8,128 nucleotides of DNA from Anaerolineales bacterium (GCA_016789485.1 JAEURE010000107.1:1-8128), one strand, 5' to 3'; positions 1 to 6,706 are shown, numbered from the stretch's first letter. Made by a program: numbers and translations. The notes: a model not told the origin generated them from the sequence alone.

Positions 1-410
1 ACAGGCTGTATCTTCGTCGGGTCGCCTTCATATTTGACAATGGTCCCATCCTGCACAGCCCACACCTCAAGTTTGTTCGAAGTGTCGATGAATTTATCGC
101 CGTCGAAATAACCGGTGCAATGCTTGAGCATCGCAAGGGATTTATCCACGCCCACCACAGTGGTCTTTCCCATCCTGCGCGTGAACCATTGCATCTCCAC
201 TTCAATATCGCCTACCGCAATTTGTTGTGGCGAAATGCCAGCCGGCAAATTATGGAACTGACCTGAGTAGTTGTAGTTTTCGTTCGATAGCGTGGTCAGC
301 ATTCGGTTAATGTTCTCAAAATACTTGTCCGAATACCAGCCGCGGCGCATGCGTTCGATGTCTAACTTGAACGTTTCGTTTGTCAGTCGTTTACCATCAA
401 AAATGGACAT
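1..410 (-). CDS. Nicotinate phosphoribosyltransferase-like protein, N-terminal part (C-terminus beyond left edge)
   Basis: I read this partial gene directly on the minus strand: ATG at 410-408, then 136 open codons to the window edge. The protein begins MSIFDGKRLTNETFKLDIER and continues with RMRRGWYSDKYFENI (residues 20-34) and LEVWAVQDGTIV (114-125). These resemble the N-terminal domain of archaeal-type nicotinate phosphoribosyltransferases, in which a 'SDxYF' segment and an 'E(V/L)xAVxxGTI' segment are recognisable. The family joins nicotinate and PRPP to give nicotinate mononucleotide in cytosolic NAD salvage. The catalytic phosphoribosyltransferase core lies outside the window, so activity cannot be judged. 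It starts 25 bases after the nicotinamidase-like gene stop, which fits a two-step operon (nicotinamide to nicotinate to NaMN). The ribosome site is weak: only a GAGAAAAAGAA stretch precedes the ATG. The family call rests on remembered similarity plus context. Confidence 0.7.
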   Translation of the reverse strand, partial: MSIFDGKRLTNETFKLDIERMRRGWYSDKYFENINRMLTTLSNENYNYSGQFHNLPAGISPQQIAVGDIEVEMQWFTRRMGKTTVVGVDKSLAMLKHCTGYFDGDKFIDTSNKLEVWAVQDGTIVKYEGDPTKIQP

Positions 411-435
411 TTCTTTTTCTCAATTCGCAGTTTTA

Positions 436-1443
436 TTAAATCAAGTCATCTGTGGACTTTACGATCTTCATGCCAGCCTTTGCAAAGCGGGCATACGCTT
501 CATTCGCCGCGTCAGTATGATCCACCACTCCAGGCACAACCACCGCTGAGGAACAGTCTTCAAGCAAATATACTTTCCTGGCAAGTTCGGGGTCGGTTGC
601 CTGAATATCTTCGAGCAGGTCAGAGATCGTCCATGCCACACAATGACTCTTTGCCTGACCCGCAATGTAGAGCCTATCCACTTCCTGCAATTGCTGAATA
701 AATTTTGGGTTACGTGTGCCGAGCGTTTCACCCATGGGACCTGTCCGTACTTCAGGACCGATGACAGAGTAATTTTCTGTAAAAGGTTCGTCACCCTTTA
801 TCTCAAAATCAGGCTGAGCTAGCCGTGCAATGGAATGGAAGAAGATGGCTTCTTCCAACGCTGGGACAAGCGCGTGACCGATTCCGCCCAGCATGGCATG
901 ATATGGCCAGATGGTGAGCGCATATTTTCCTTTTTTTTCCAGTTCTTCGGCATAGTGGATCATCATTTGCTGTCCATATTCGGGGGCAATGCCATAACGC
1001 GAAGCAAGCGCATGGTTAAATTTCCACTGACCCTCGCGAAGTTCAGCAGCGTGAATGTCGGTGTAGGGGGTGGGGTGTTTTCCGTTTTTGTCTACGAAGA
1101 AGATGGGATGGAAGATCTGCTGGGCCATGTGAGTATCCATGGTGGCAGTAATATGAGTGATATTGCCGATGTTGCGATAGATGAATTCGCACAAGCGGAT
1201 GTTATCGTCCACTGCGCCGTGTCCGCTGCGGCCTCCGACGAAAAGTTCAAACTCAGGAATGCAGAATGTATTTTGCGCGTCGATCACCAAAAGGGAGATT
1301 CTGCTTTTCGAATCTGAGGCAGGTCTCAGGTCGTGTTGAAGCGCGTACTCGCGGGCTAGTTCGGCGAGGGCGGCATAATCCACTTTCCAGATTTCGCCGA
1401 CGCGGGCTGAGTCAAAAAAAGAGGGTATGGGAAATGTGCTCAT
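436..1443 (-). CDS. Nicotinamidase-like cysteine hydrolase (isochorismatase superfamily)
   Basis: The product is 335 aa, longer than the usual 180-215 aa nicotinamidase. All expected active-site elements are visible: Asp55 in LLVIDAQNTF, a metal-site segment TMDTHMAQQIFHP with Asp103, His105 and His112, the WPYH motif (179-182) matching the 'WPxHC' of nicotinamidases, Lys216 in EIKGDEP, and the nucleophile Cys268 in AKSHCVAW. Family members hydrolyse nicotinamide to nicotinate and ammonia in the cytosol. The extra length comes from an N-terminal extension of about 45 residues and insertions around 115-175. I place the start at ATG 1443 (MSTFPIPSFF), not at the in-frame ATG 1494, because the IPSFF...VGEIW beginning matches what I recall of homologues, and the extra 17 codons would run through the promoter and the neighbouring terminator. 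The gene next downstream is nicotinate phosphoribosyltransferase-like, supporting NAD salvage. An exact substrate other than nicotinamide is possible. Confidence 0.85.
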   Translation of the reverse strand: MSTFPIPSFFDSARVGEIWKVDYAALAELAREYALQHDLRPASDSKSRISLLVIDAQNTFCIPEFELFVGGRSGHGAVDDNIRLCEFIYRNIGNITHITATMDTHMAQQIFHPIFFVDKNGKHPTPYTDIHAAELREGQWKFNHALASRYGIAPEYGQQMMIHYAEELEKKGKYALTIWPYHAMLGGIGHALVPALEEAIFFHSIARLAQPDFEIKGDEPFTENYSVIGPEVRTGPMGETLGTRNPKFIQQLQEVDRLYIAGQAKSHCVAWTISDLLEDIQATDPELARKVYLLEDCSSAVVVPGVVDHTDAANEAYARFAKAGMKIVKSTDDLI

Positions 1444-1449
1444 AATCCT

Positions 1450-1478
1450 AGTATACCCTTGCAGAGGGGTTGTAACAA
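1450..1478 (-). promoter_or_regulatory. Predicted promoter of the nicotinamidase-like gene, apparently leaderless
   Basis: On the minus strand a -35 TTGTTA (1478-1473) and a -10 TATACT (1455-1450) are separated by 17 bases. The -10 ends only six bases before the ATG at 1443, so transcription would begin at or next to the start codon. The -35 overlaps the A/T run that forms the U-tract of the FTR1 terminator. The AGGA just before the ATG would then lie in untranscribed DNA. Confidence 0.55.
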
Positions 1479-1516
1479 AAAAAACAGGCTCCAAGTCTTT
1501 GGACTCGGAGCCTGTT
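1475..1516 (-). terminator. Intrinsic terminator of the FTR1 gene
   Basis: Arms AACAGGCTCC (1483-1492) and GGAGCCTGTT (1507-1516) pair perfectly over 10 bp. AGTC/GACT (1494-1497 with 1502-1505) extends the helix inward past one mismatch, leaving a four-base loop. Read on the minus strand, the hairpin is followed by a run of eight U residues (1475-1484, partly in the stem), 14 bases beyond the FTR1 stop codon. This is a textbook rho-independent terminator for the minus strand. Confidence 0.93.
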
Positions 1517-1529
1517 GACAGGTCAATAA

Positions 1530-2384
1530 TTAGGCCTGCGGCTGGGCAACTTTTGTATCTTGTTTGACGGTGTTGGTACGCTGGAAGAGGAAGACGACAA
1601 TAATGAGATAGGCAAAGTAGCCGATCATCTCCGTAAGGGACGGATTGCCGTTGTAGCCGAACAGGGCTTTGAGCAATTGGCCGAAGACTGAGTTTTCATC
1701 AACCAATGCGTTCACATCCCAAACATGTTCGATGACACTGGGAATCCAGCCAACTTCGTTGAATTCGTGAATGCCATGTGCCACAAGCCCACCGGCAAAC
1801 AGAATGAGGATGAAGCCCGTTACCTGGAAGAAACGGCGCAAGTCCAAACGGACAGTGGTGGCAAAGAGAGACCAACCCAATAAAATGGATGTGCCCAGGC
1901 CAAGCAGAACACCCGCAAGAGTTTGAATAGTGTTTGCGCCAACATTGTCATTGTTGCCTGCAAAGAAAGCGGCAGTGATGAAGAAGGCAAGTTCCACACC
2001 TTCACGCACAACGGCAATGAAAGCCATCCAGAACAAGGCGCGTTTATTTTTGGAAGCCGCAGCCTTGTTGACATCTGCCTCAAGTTCTGCCTTGAGCGTG
2101 CGGGCTTGTTTTCCCATCCAGAAGATCATCCATGTGAGCAAACCAGCGGCAATAAACATGGTAATGCCTTCATAGATCTGTTCGGCGCTGCCTTCAAGGC
2201 TCAAACCAAAGATGGTGAGCATGACGGCGGTCAGAATGCTGACGCCAACCGCGGCTAATGTGCCGTACCAAAGCATGGGAGCCAGGTCTGTGCGGCGGAT
2301 CTTTTGCAAAGCGCTTAGCACAATACCAATAATGAGAGCGGCTTCAAGTCCTTCGCGCAGGGAGAGTAAATAGGATGGGAGCAT
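1530..2384 (-). CDS. FTR1-family high-affinity iron permease (EfeU-like)
   Basis: A 284 aa integral membrane protein, of normal length for the family. Two copies of the REGxE signature are present: REGLE at residues 10-14 in the first membrane segment and REGVE at 127-131 in a central segment. These carboxylates are the iron-binding residues of FTR1/EfeU permeases. About seven hydrophobic segments can be seen, near 1-25, 36-60, 70-92, 115-142, 152-176, 184-204 and 250-268, with a charged linker at 94-116. The family imports iron at the cytoplasmic membrane, in yeast with a multicopper oxidase and in many bacteria with EfeO and EfeB. Neither partner is in this window, and the gene stands alone between two terminators. 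The start is the first ATG of the frame; MLPSYLLSLREGLEA matches the family's very short N-terminus. AAAGGA lies 12 bases upstream, farther than usual for a ribosome site. Confidence 0.9.
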   Translation of the reverse strand: MLPSYLLSLREGLEAALIIGIVLSALQKIRRTDLAPMLWYGTLAAVGVSILTAVMLTIFGLSLEGSAEQIYEGITMFIAAGLLTWMIFWMGKQARTLKAELEADVNKAAASKNKRALFWMAFIAVVREGVELAFFITAAFFAGNNDNVGANTIQTLAGVLLGLGTSILLGWSLFATTVRLDLRRFFQVTGFILILFAGGLVAHGIHEFNEVGWIPSVIEHVWDVNALVDENSVFGQLLKALFGYNGNPSLTEMIGYFAYLIIVVFLFQRTNTVKQDTKVAQPQA

Positions 2385-2459
2385 GTGTTTCTTTGTTCCT
2401 TTGAATGTAAAGATTTATGGTCTTAATAGTCGCGTTTATACATGGGATTGGAACAGAAA

Positions 2460-2489
2460 TCTATACTGGCGTTTGAGAGGGGTTTTCAA
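2460..2489 (-). promoter_or_regulatory. Possible promoter of the FTR1 gene
   Basis: On the minus strand TTGAAA (2489-2484) and TATAGA (2465-2460) are 18 bases apart, leaving a leader of roughly 70 bases before the ATG at 2384. The -10 matches only moderately. A second candidate, TATAAA at 2441-2436, has no good -35. Some promoter is required here because the upstream operon ends in a terminator at 2512-2544. Confidence 0.35.
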
Positions 2490-2501
2490 CCACGTTGAAA
2501 A
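2483..2501. repeat. 19-bp palindrome, candidate operator of the FTR1 gene
   Basis: TTTTCAAC (2483-2490), a three-base centre CAC, and GTTGAAAA (2494-2501) form a perfect 8-bp inverted repeat. It covers the putative -35 element of the iron permease gene. It does not resemble the Fur, DtxR/IdeR or MntR consensus sequences I know. Its size suits a dimeric repressor. As an RNA hairpin it would be weak and has no U-tract. Confidence 0.4.
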
Positions 2502-2511
2502 TTTTAGGGTG

Positions 2512-2544
2512 AAATAAAAAAAACAGCCTGTTCGACAGGCTGTT
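2512..2544 (-). terminator. Intrinsic terminator of the replication operon
   Basis: Arms AACAGCCTGT (2522-2531) and ACAGGCTGTT (2535-2544) pair perfectly around a TCG loop. On the minus strand the hairpin is followed by a run of U residues (A-run at 2515-2523 on the plus strand). It lies about 10 bases after the stop of the AAA+ loader gene and closes the four-gene operon. Confidence 0.93.
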
Positions 2545-2553
2545 GGAGCTACA

Positions 2554-3984
2554 CTACTTTTTCTTGTGCGAAGCAGGCTTGCTGCCTTTCGCCACGCGGC
2601 GATATGGCGGCATGTTGATCGCCAGCACCTGACAACGCGTTGGGTCTAGAAGTTTATTCCACAAATTAGGGTAGCTAAGCGCGAACTCATCAGGGCGCAG
2701 AGTGGATGTCAGTACCGTGGGCAGATGCGCATTGTAACGATAATTCAAAACGCTGTAGAGTTTATCCTCCGCCCAAACGGAACTTGCCCCGCTGCCCTTC
2801 AAATCGTCAAGAATCAATAACGGTGTGGTGCGGATTTCATGGAAGCGTCTGTCGAAGGAAACATCTGAATTTGGGCGGAAGGTCTGGCGCAGGTAATCAA
2901 GCAGGGCGGTCACTTCCACAAGAAGCGCCTGTCCGCCAAGACCGATGCGATAATTTCCAATGGCAGCTGCGAGGTGAGTCTTTCCACAGAACGATTGTCC
3001 CAGCAGCACAAGCCATCCATCCGGCTCTTCTGAAAAACCTGCTGCCGCGCTGAATGCTTCATGCAAAGTCTTCACGTCATCTTTTGTAACCTTGATGCGC
3101 GTGATCTCTTTGTCTTTGTATTTGTTTCCAAACTTATCAGATTTTTCTGTGGTCGTCGTAGTGACCGCTTCCTGCCCGATCTCATCCTCGCGCATTTGGA
3201 ATGTCTTGAAAGTCATCGCTTTCATCTCAGGCAGCGAAAGCATGGAGATACCAGGATTGCTGGTCTCTTCGGGACGGCGATAATCAGGCGCGGTGATCAT
3301 GAGGTGATTCACAAAACCTTCGTCCTGCAAGCGCGAGCGGATGCGTCCTTCGATCTCATCCAACATCAGGTTGGTGGTAATTACTGTACTGAGTTTATTG
3401 ATGTAACGATAATTTATGATCTGAAATAATTTTTCCTGCGCCCAGGCTGTCGCATTTTGCGTGCCGAAGTCATCCAGGATCAACAACTCCGCATTGCGGA
3501 TTTCATCGAAGCGTTGTTCAAATGTTGTTTCAGGGTCAGCATACGCAAAGCGCAATGAATCCAGCAAGTCCGGCACGGTGATAAACAAAGTAGGCGTGCC
3601 CTTGTTGACCGCAAAGTTTGCAATCGCCGCCGCAAGATGAGTCTTGCCACAGCCATATCCGCCTTCAAGCAAAAGCCAGCCCTTCGGAACACGCGCAAAC
3701 TCTTCGCAAATTTCAAACGACTTATGCAAATTCTCGCGGTCCTGCGCAGACATGAACTTTGCCCTGTCATTTCCCGATGGATTAAAGTTTTCAAACGTCA
3801 AATGGCTGAGGCGGTTCAAGTTACTCATCGCAAACAGACGCGCGCGCGCGCTGTCCGCCACATCCTTTGCGCGGCACACACACGATTCCAACTTGCCAAA
3901 TTTCTCATGCCCGAGCGGCACATCATAGCGCACATAACCAACTCCCCCACAATGCGGGCAGTTTGGGTCGCCAAGAGTTTTCAT
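2554..3984 (-). CDS. DnaC/DnaI-type helicase loader with two tandem AAA+ domains
   Basis: The product is 476 aa, about twice a usual DnaC/DnaI/IstB-type ATPase. An N-terminal CPHC (9-12) and CVC (35-37) suggest a zinc ribbon as in DnaI-like loaders. AAA+ module 1 has Walker A GGYGCGKT (108-115), Walker B LLILDD (167-172), sensor-1 TTN (203-205), the Arg-rich RIRSRL (214-219) and YRR (235-237). Module 2 has Walker A GQSFCGKT (329-336), Walker B LLILDD (389-394) and YRR (461-463). Its sensor-1 is TST (426-428), and no Arg cluster matches RIRSRL. Both modules begin with a 'TFxxF' segment (63-67, 258-262) and a 'W(L)xLxG' strand, so the entire unit is duplicated. A Thr/Lys-rich linker occupies about 272-300. 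Family members load the replicative helicase, and dnaB is encoded two genes upstream. I chose ATG 3984, seven bases past the DnaD-like stop codon's first base, because the in-frame ATG at 4074 would add 30 low-complexity residues overlapping that gene. Confidence 0.88.
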   Translation of the reverse strand: MKTLGDPNCPHCGGVGYVRYDVPLGHEKFGKLESCVCRAKDVADSARARLFAMSNLNRLSHLTFENFNPSGNDRAKFMSAQDRENLHKSFEICEEFARVPKGWLLLEGGYGCGKTHLAAAIANFAVNKGTPTLFITVPDLLDSLRFAYADPETTFEQRFDEIRNAELLILDDFGTQNATAWAQEKLFQIINYRYINKLSTVITTNLMLDEIEGRIRSRLQDEGFVNHLMITAPDYRRPEETSNPGISMLSLPEMKAMTFKTFQMREDEIGQEAVTTTTTEKSDKFGNKYKDKEITRIKVTKDDVKTLHEAFSAAAGFSEEPDGWLVLLGQSFCGKTHLAAAIGNYRIGLGGQALLVEVTALLDYLRQTFRPNSDVSFDRRFHEIRTTPLLILDDLKGSGASSVWAEDKLYSVLNYRYNAHLPTVLTSTLRPDEFALSYPNLWNKLLDPTRCQVLAINMPPYRRVAKGSKPASHKKK

Positions 3985-3988
3985 AGGG

Positions 3989-4645
3989 CTAATCTCGTTT
4001 GAGGAATTCGGAGAACTCGCTGTCGGTATATCTGTCGGCATCTTTGACAATGTCTGATTGATCTTTTCTTTCATCTTTCCCGTTTTCCTTCCAGCGCGTC
4101 AAAATCGCTTCCACATACTTCCAATTACGTATGTTGCGGCTCACCGCAATTTCAAACGCCTCTTCAAACCACACACTCGGATAATTCTTTTCCGCTTCAC
4201 GCAGCATATCCGATAATAAAGGCGTGAGCGCACCTATGTTCTCTTCGTACAATTTAAAAATGTTTGATTTATTTAACGGCGCAGGCATGATCTTTCCGAT
4301 ATCGCGCCATTGACCTTTCGCAAAAGCATCCGCAGCGAGACGCCCGCGCGGTGAATTGAGGAAATAAAAAACATCCGCCTCGCGCTCCGCCTTGAGCAGG
4401 GTTCCCCTCTCAACGCATTTGCTCAGCCCGCGCTGGATCTCATCCACGCTCAACCCAAGCGACTCAGTCTCGAAATCGGTTTCACACAATGCGCGGAAAT
4501 TCCCCTCAATATGCTCAATCCTCCAGATGGCGTACAGTGTCACTTTTAATTCGGCAACATCCTCGATCTCATTCATCATGCGGATGAACGAATCGGGAAC
4601 TTGAGTGAATGTTTCAGAAGAGGTGAAGCCGTTGAAGGAAGTCAT
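3989..4645 (-). CDS. DnaD-domain primosome protein
   Basis: A 218 aa soluble protein. The C-terminal half carries the DnaD/DnaB_2-type domain: a YEENIG segment (133-138) matching the family's YxxxIG motif, then helices ending in RNWKYVEAILTRW (173-185), followed by a charged tail. The N-terminal part, including AELKVTLYAIW (31-41), looks like a winged-helix domain as in DnaD. In Bacillus, DnaD acts with DnaB and DnaI in primosome assembly and helicase loading. Here the gene sits between dnaB and the DnaC/DnaI-like loader, which supports the same role. Three in-frame ATGs are possible: 4696, 4669 (overlapping the dnaB stop by eight bases) and 4645. I prefer 4645 because MTSFNGF...FTQVP resembles the N-terminus I recall for Chloroflexi homologues. 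4669 is a serious alternative with AGG close upstream. Confidence 0.87.
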   Translation of the reverse strand: MTSFNGFTSSETFTQVPDSFIRMMNEIEDVAELKVTLYAIWRIEHIEGNFRALCETDFETESLGLSVDEIQRGLSKCVERGTLLKAEREADVFYFLNSPRGRLAADAFAKGQWRDIGKIMPAPLNKSNIFKLYEENIGALTPLLSDMLREAEKNYPSVWFEEAFEIAVSRNIRNWKYVEAILTRWKENGKDERKDQSDIVKDADRYTDSEFSEFLKRD

Positions 4646-4661
4646 ACTTTCACATTTCGCA

Positions 4662-6041
4662 TCATTCATTCGGCCTAAAAACTTTTGTAGCCGCATTCTC
4701 GAACTTCGCCAGGGCGCCGCGGAAGATCAACTCCACTTCGCCCACAGGGCCGTTACGATGTTTGGACACAAGGATCTGCGCCACATTCGCCTTATCTGAA
4801 TCCTTCTCGTATTGATCGGGACGATAAATAAACATGACGATGTCAGCATCCTGTTCGAGGGAGCCTGATTCGCGCAAATCCGAGAGGACGGGGCGTTTGT
4901 CGGTACGCTGTTCCACAGCACGGCTCAGTTGTGCAGCGGTGAGAACCGGCACGTTCAACTCACGCGCCAGCACTTTCAAACTACGTGAAATATGCGAAAC
5001 TTCCTGCACGCGGTTGTCGTTGCGCGTATCGCCGCCCATTAATTGCAAATAATCAACAATGACAAGGTCAATGCCGAATTCCATGTGCAAGCGGCGGCAT
5101 TTGGTTCTCAACTGCAAAGGTGTAATCGCAGGCGTATCGTCGAGATAGATATGGGTATCAGAAAATACTTCAATGGCATGGGTAAACAGAGGCCATTCGT
5201 TTTCGAGCAATTTGCCTGTGCGCAGGCGCTGCGAGTCAATGCCCGTTTCCTGTGCAATCAAACGCTGCACAACCTGTTCATTGGACATTTCCAATGAAAA
5301 GATGGCAACATGCTTCTTATGGGTCAATGCGGCATTCTTGGCAATCGAAAGCAGGAAACCCGTCTTGCCCTGGCCAGGACGACCTGCAATGATCAACAAG
5401 TCAGAAGGCTGTAAACCGCCGAGCATTTTATCCAGATCGTAGAACCCCGTCGGCACGCCATGGAAATCACCAGGGCGCTTGGACAGATCATCGATGCGGT
5501 CGTAATAACTGGAAAGTACGGAACGAATGGGCTGTAAATCATTCCGCACTCGTTTTTCACTAACGTTGAAAACGGCCTTTTCGGCTTCCCCCATCACGGT
5601 ATCGATCGTATCGCCTTTATACGCCAGAGAAGCGATCTGATTCGCGGCATTGATCATCTTGCGGCGGATCGAATTCTCCTCCACGATCCGTCCATAGGCT
5701 TCTGCGTTGAGAGAGGTGGGCACCTGATTGATCATCGAGGTGAGATACGCAGAGCCGCCAATCTCAGCCAGTTGACCGGCGCGTTCCAATTCCTCAGACA
5801 GGGTTAACAAATCCACGGGAATGCGCTGCTCGTGCAGGCGGGCGAAGGATTCCCAGATCCATTTGTTGCGGTGAATATAAAAATCGTCCGCCGTCAGGAA
5901 CTGGGCGATATCATAATAAACTTCGGGATTAATGAGCACCGCCCCTACAACTGCTTCTTCGGCTTCCCGACTATGCGGTACTACCGTTGACATTGGGCTG
6001 GCGGGGGCGGCGGATTCTTCAGGAGGGTAGAAATCTGTCAT
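4662..6041 (-). CDS. dnaB: Replicative DNA helicase DnaB
   Basis: A 459 aa protein of standard DnaB length. The N-terminal collar domain has the expected HSREAEEAVVGAVL segment (23-36) and a domain boundary near 165-190. The RecA-type motor carries Walker A GRPGQGKT (220-227), the H1a glutamate Glu251 in SLEMS, Walker B with Asp330 in VIVDYLQL, H3 AAQLSR (369-374), H4 SDLRESGSLEQDAD (387-400), and KHRNGPVG (427-434) with the likely arginine finger Arg429. As a ring hexamer it unwinds DNA at the replication fork and interacts with primase. No intein interrupts it, although dnaB is a common intein site. It begins 15 bases after the DUF151 gene stop without a clear Shine-Dalgarno (only GAAG at a distance), so translation may be coupled. 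The next genes encode a DnaD-like protein and a loader-like ATPase. Confidence 0.97.
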   Translation of the reverse strand: MTDFYPPEESAAPASPMSTVVPHSREAEEAVVGAVLINPEVYYDIAQFLTADDFYIHRNKWIWESFARLHEQRIPVDLLTLSEELERAGQLAEIGGSAYLTSMINQVPTSLNAEAYGRIVEENSIRRKMINAANQIASLAYKGDTIDTVMGEAEKAVFNVSEKRVRNDLQPIRSVLSSYYDRIDDLSKRPGDFHGVPTGFYDLDKMLGGLQPSDLLIIAGRPGQGKTGFLLSIAKNAALTHKKHVAIFSLEMSNEQVVQRLIAQETGIDSQRLRTGKLLENEWPLFTHAIEVFSDTHIYLDDTPAITPLQLRTKCRRLHMEFGIDLVIVDYLQLMGGDTRNDNRVQEVSHISRSLKVLARELNVPVLTAAQLSRAVEQRTDKRPVLSDLRESGSLEQDADIVMFIYRPDQYEKDSDKANVAQILVSKHRNGPVGEVELIFRGALAKFENAATKVFRPNE

Positions 6042-6056
6042 TTGGTTGTATCAGCT

Positions 6057-6620
6057 TCACGTTGAGTTTGAATCGGGCTTGTCTTTGTCGGGGTTGTCAA
6101 TATCCAGTTTATCGATGAAATCCTTGAACACGGAAAGCCTGTCACTGGCTTCATCAGATAGCGGCGCGGGCGGCTCTCGTTTGGGAGGGGCGCTCGTTTC
6201 AACAATATCCTGATCGGGCGTCATGCCTGCTTCATCCATTACATTCTTGTGGACGAAAATGGGGACATGCGCGCGCACCGCGATAGCGATGGCATCGGAA
6301 GGGCGGGAGTCAACGTGAATCTCGCGTCCATCTGCATCGGCGACAATATTTCCATAAAAGATATTATCCTGTACGTTGACGATCTCCACACGGGTAAGGC
6401 GCGCGTTGAAAGCACCGAAAATATTTTTGAGGAGGTCATGAGTAAGCGGGCGCACCATCTCAACTTCCTGCAAGGCGACAGTGATGGCTTCCGCTTCATA
6501 GGGACCAACCCAAATGGTGAGATAACGGTCGCTGTTGACCTGTTTGAGTACGACGACTCGATTAGGCGCCATTAAATGAACGCGAATACTATCAATAATC
6601 ACTTCAACCATATCTGACAT
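6057..6620 (-). CDS. Bifunctional nuclease (BFN/DUF151) family protein
   Basis: A 187 aa protein with a DUF151 domain over about residues 4-135. Visible signatures are LTIWVGPYEAEAI (34-46), the FNARLTRVEI segment (71-80) and the conserved HVDSRPSDAIAIAVR (102-116) followed by VPIFV. Plant members were reported to have both RNase and DNase activity; the bacterial role is poorly defined and the structurally known members do not identify a function. The acidic C-terminal tail (150-187) includes FKDFIDKLDI and is low in complexity at its end. The start at 6620 is supported by GGAG (minus strand, 6632-6629) eight bases upstream and by a promoter just beyond it. It is the first gene of the dnaB operon, so a link with replication or DNA repair is conceivable, but this is only inferred from position. 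Confidence 0.9.
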   Translation of the reverse strand: MSDMVEVIIDSIRVHLMAPNRVVVLKQVNSDRYLTIWVGPYEAEAITVALQEVEMVRPLTHDLLKNIFGAFNARLTRVEIVNVQDNIFYGNIVADADGREIHVDSRPSDAIAIAVRAHVPIFVHKNVMDEAGMTPDQDIVETSAPPKREPPAPLSDEASDRLSVFKDFIDKLDIDNPDKDKPDSNST

Positions 6621-6641
6621 AGGGGAAACTCCAGTGCTTCT

Positions 6642-6650
6642 ATTTTAGCA
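6642..6650 (-). promoter_or_regulatory. Extended -10 promoter of the replication operon
   Basis: Minus strand TGCTAAAAT (6650-6642) fits the extended -10 pattern TGnTATAAT with one mismatch. A weak -35, TTCATC, lies 15 bases upstream of the hexamer. Transcription would start near 6635, giving a leader of about 15 bases that contains the GGAG ribosome site of the DUF151 gene. No other promoter is needed for the four following genes. Confidence 0.5.
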
Positions 6651-6706
6651 TAAAGGCTGACGGATGAACCGTGCTTTAAGATAAGAAAACGGAAAGTAAA
6701 TTCGAT

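Noticed and set aside
931..938. Run of eight T (A in the coding strand) in the nicotinamidase-like gene, a possible slippage site
   Set aside because: The reading frame is intact on both sides and encodes Lys-Lys-Gly-Lys; there is no sign of a frameshift.
480..1317. Plus-strand open frames opposite the nicotinamidase-like gene (for example 835-1317)
   Set aside because: They lie antisense to a gene with clear family motifs, show no recognisable domain and have no ribosome site; they are reading shadows.
3840..3851. Alternating CG run (possible Z-DNA or simple repeat)
   Set aside because: It is short and encodes the alternating Arg-Ala codons of the loader (ARAR region), so coding content explains it.
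3061..4002. Plus-strand open frames opposite the AAA+ loader gene
   Set aside because: Their compositions are artefacts of the opposite coding strand, and the minus-strand protein has two complete sets of ATPase motifs.
3985..4074. Thirty-codon N-terminal extension of the loader (ATG at 4074)
   Set aside because: The extension is polar and low in complexity and overlaps the end of the DnaD-like gene; the ATG at 3984 directly follows that stop codon and precedes the zinc-ribbon cysteines.
4662..6059. Possible selenocysteine readthrough at the TGA stops of dnaB and the DUF151 gene
   Set aside because: Further stops or the next gene start follow within a few codons, the proteins already have complete family length, and no SECIS-like hairpin is visible.
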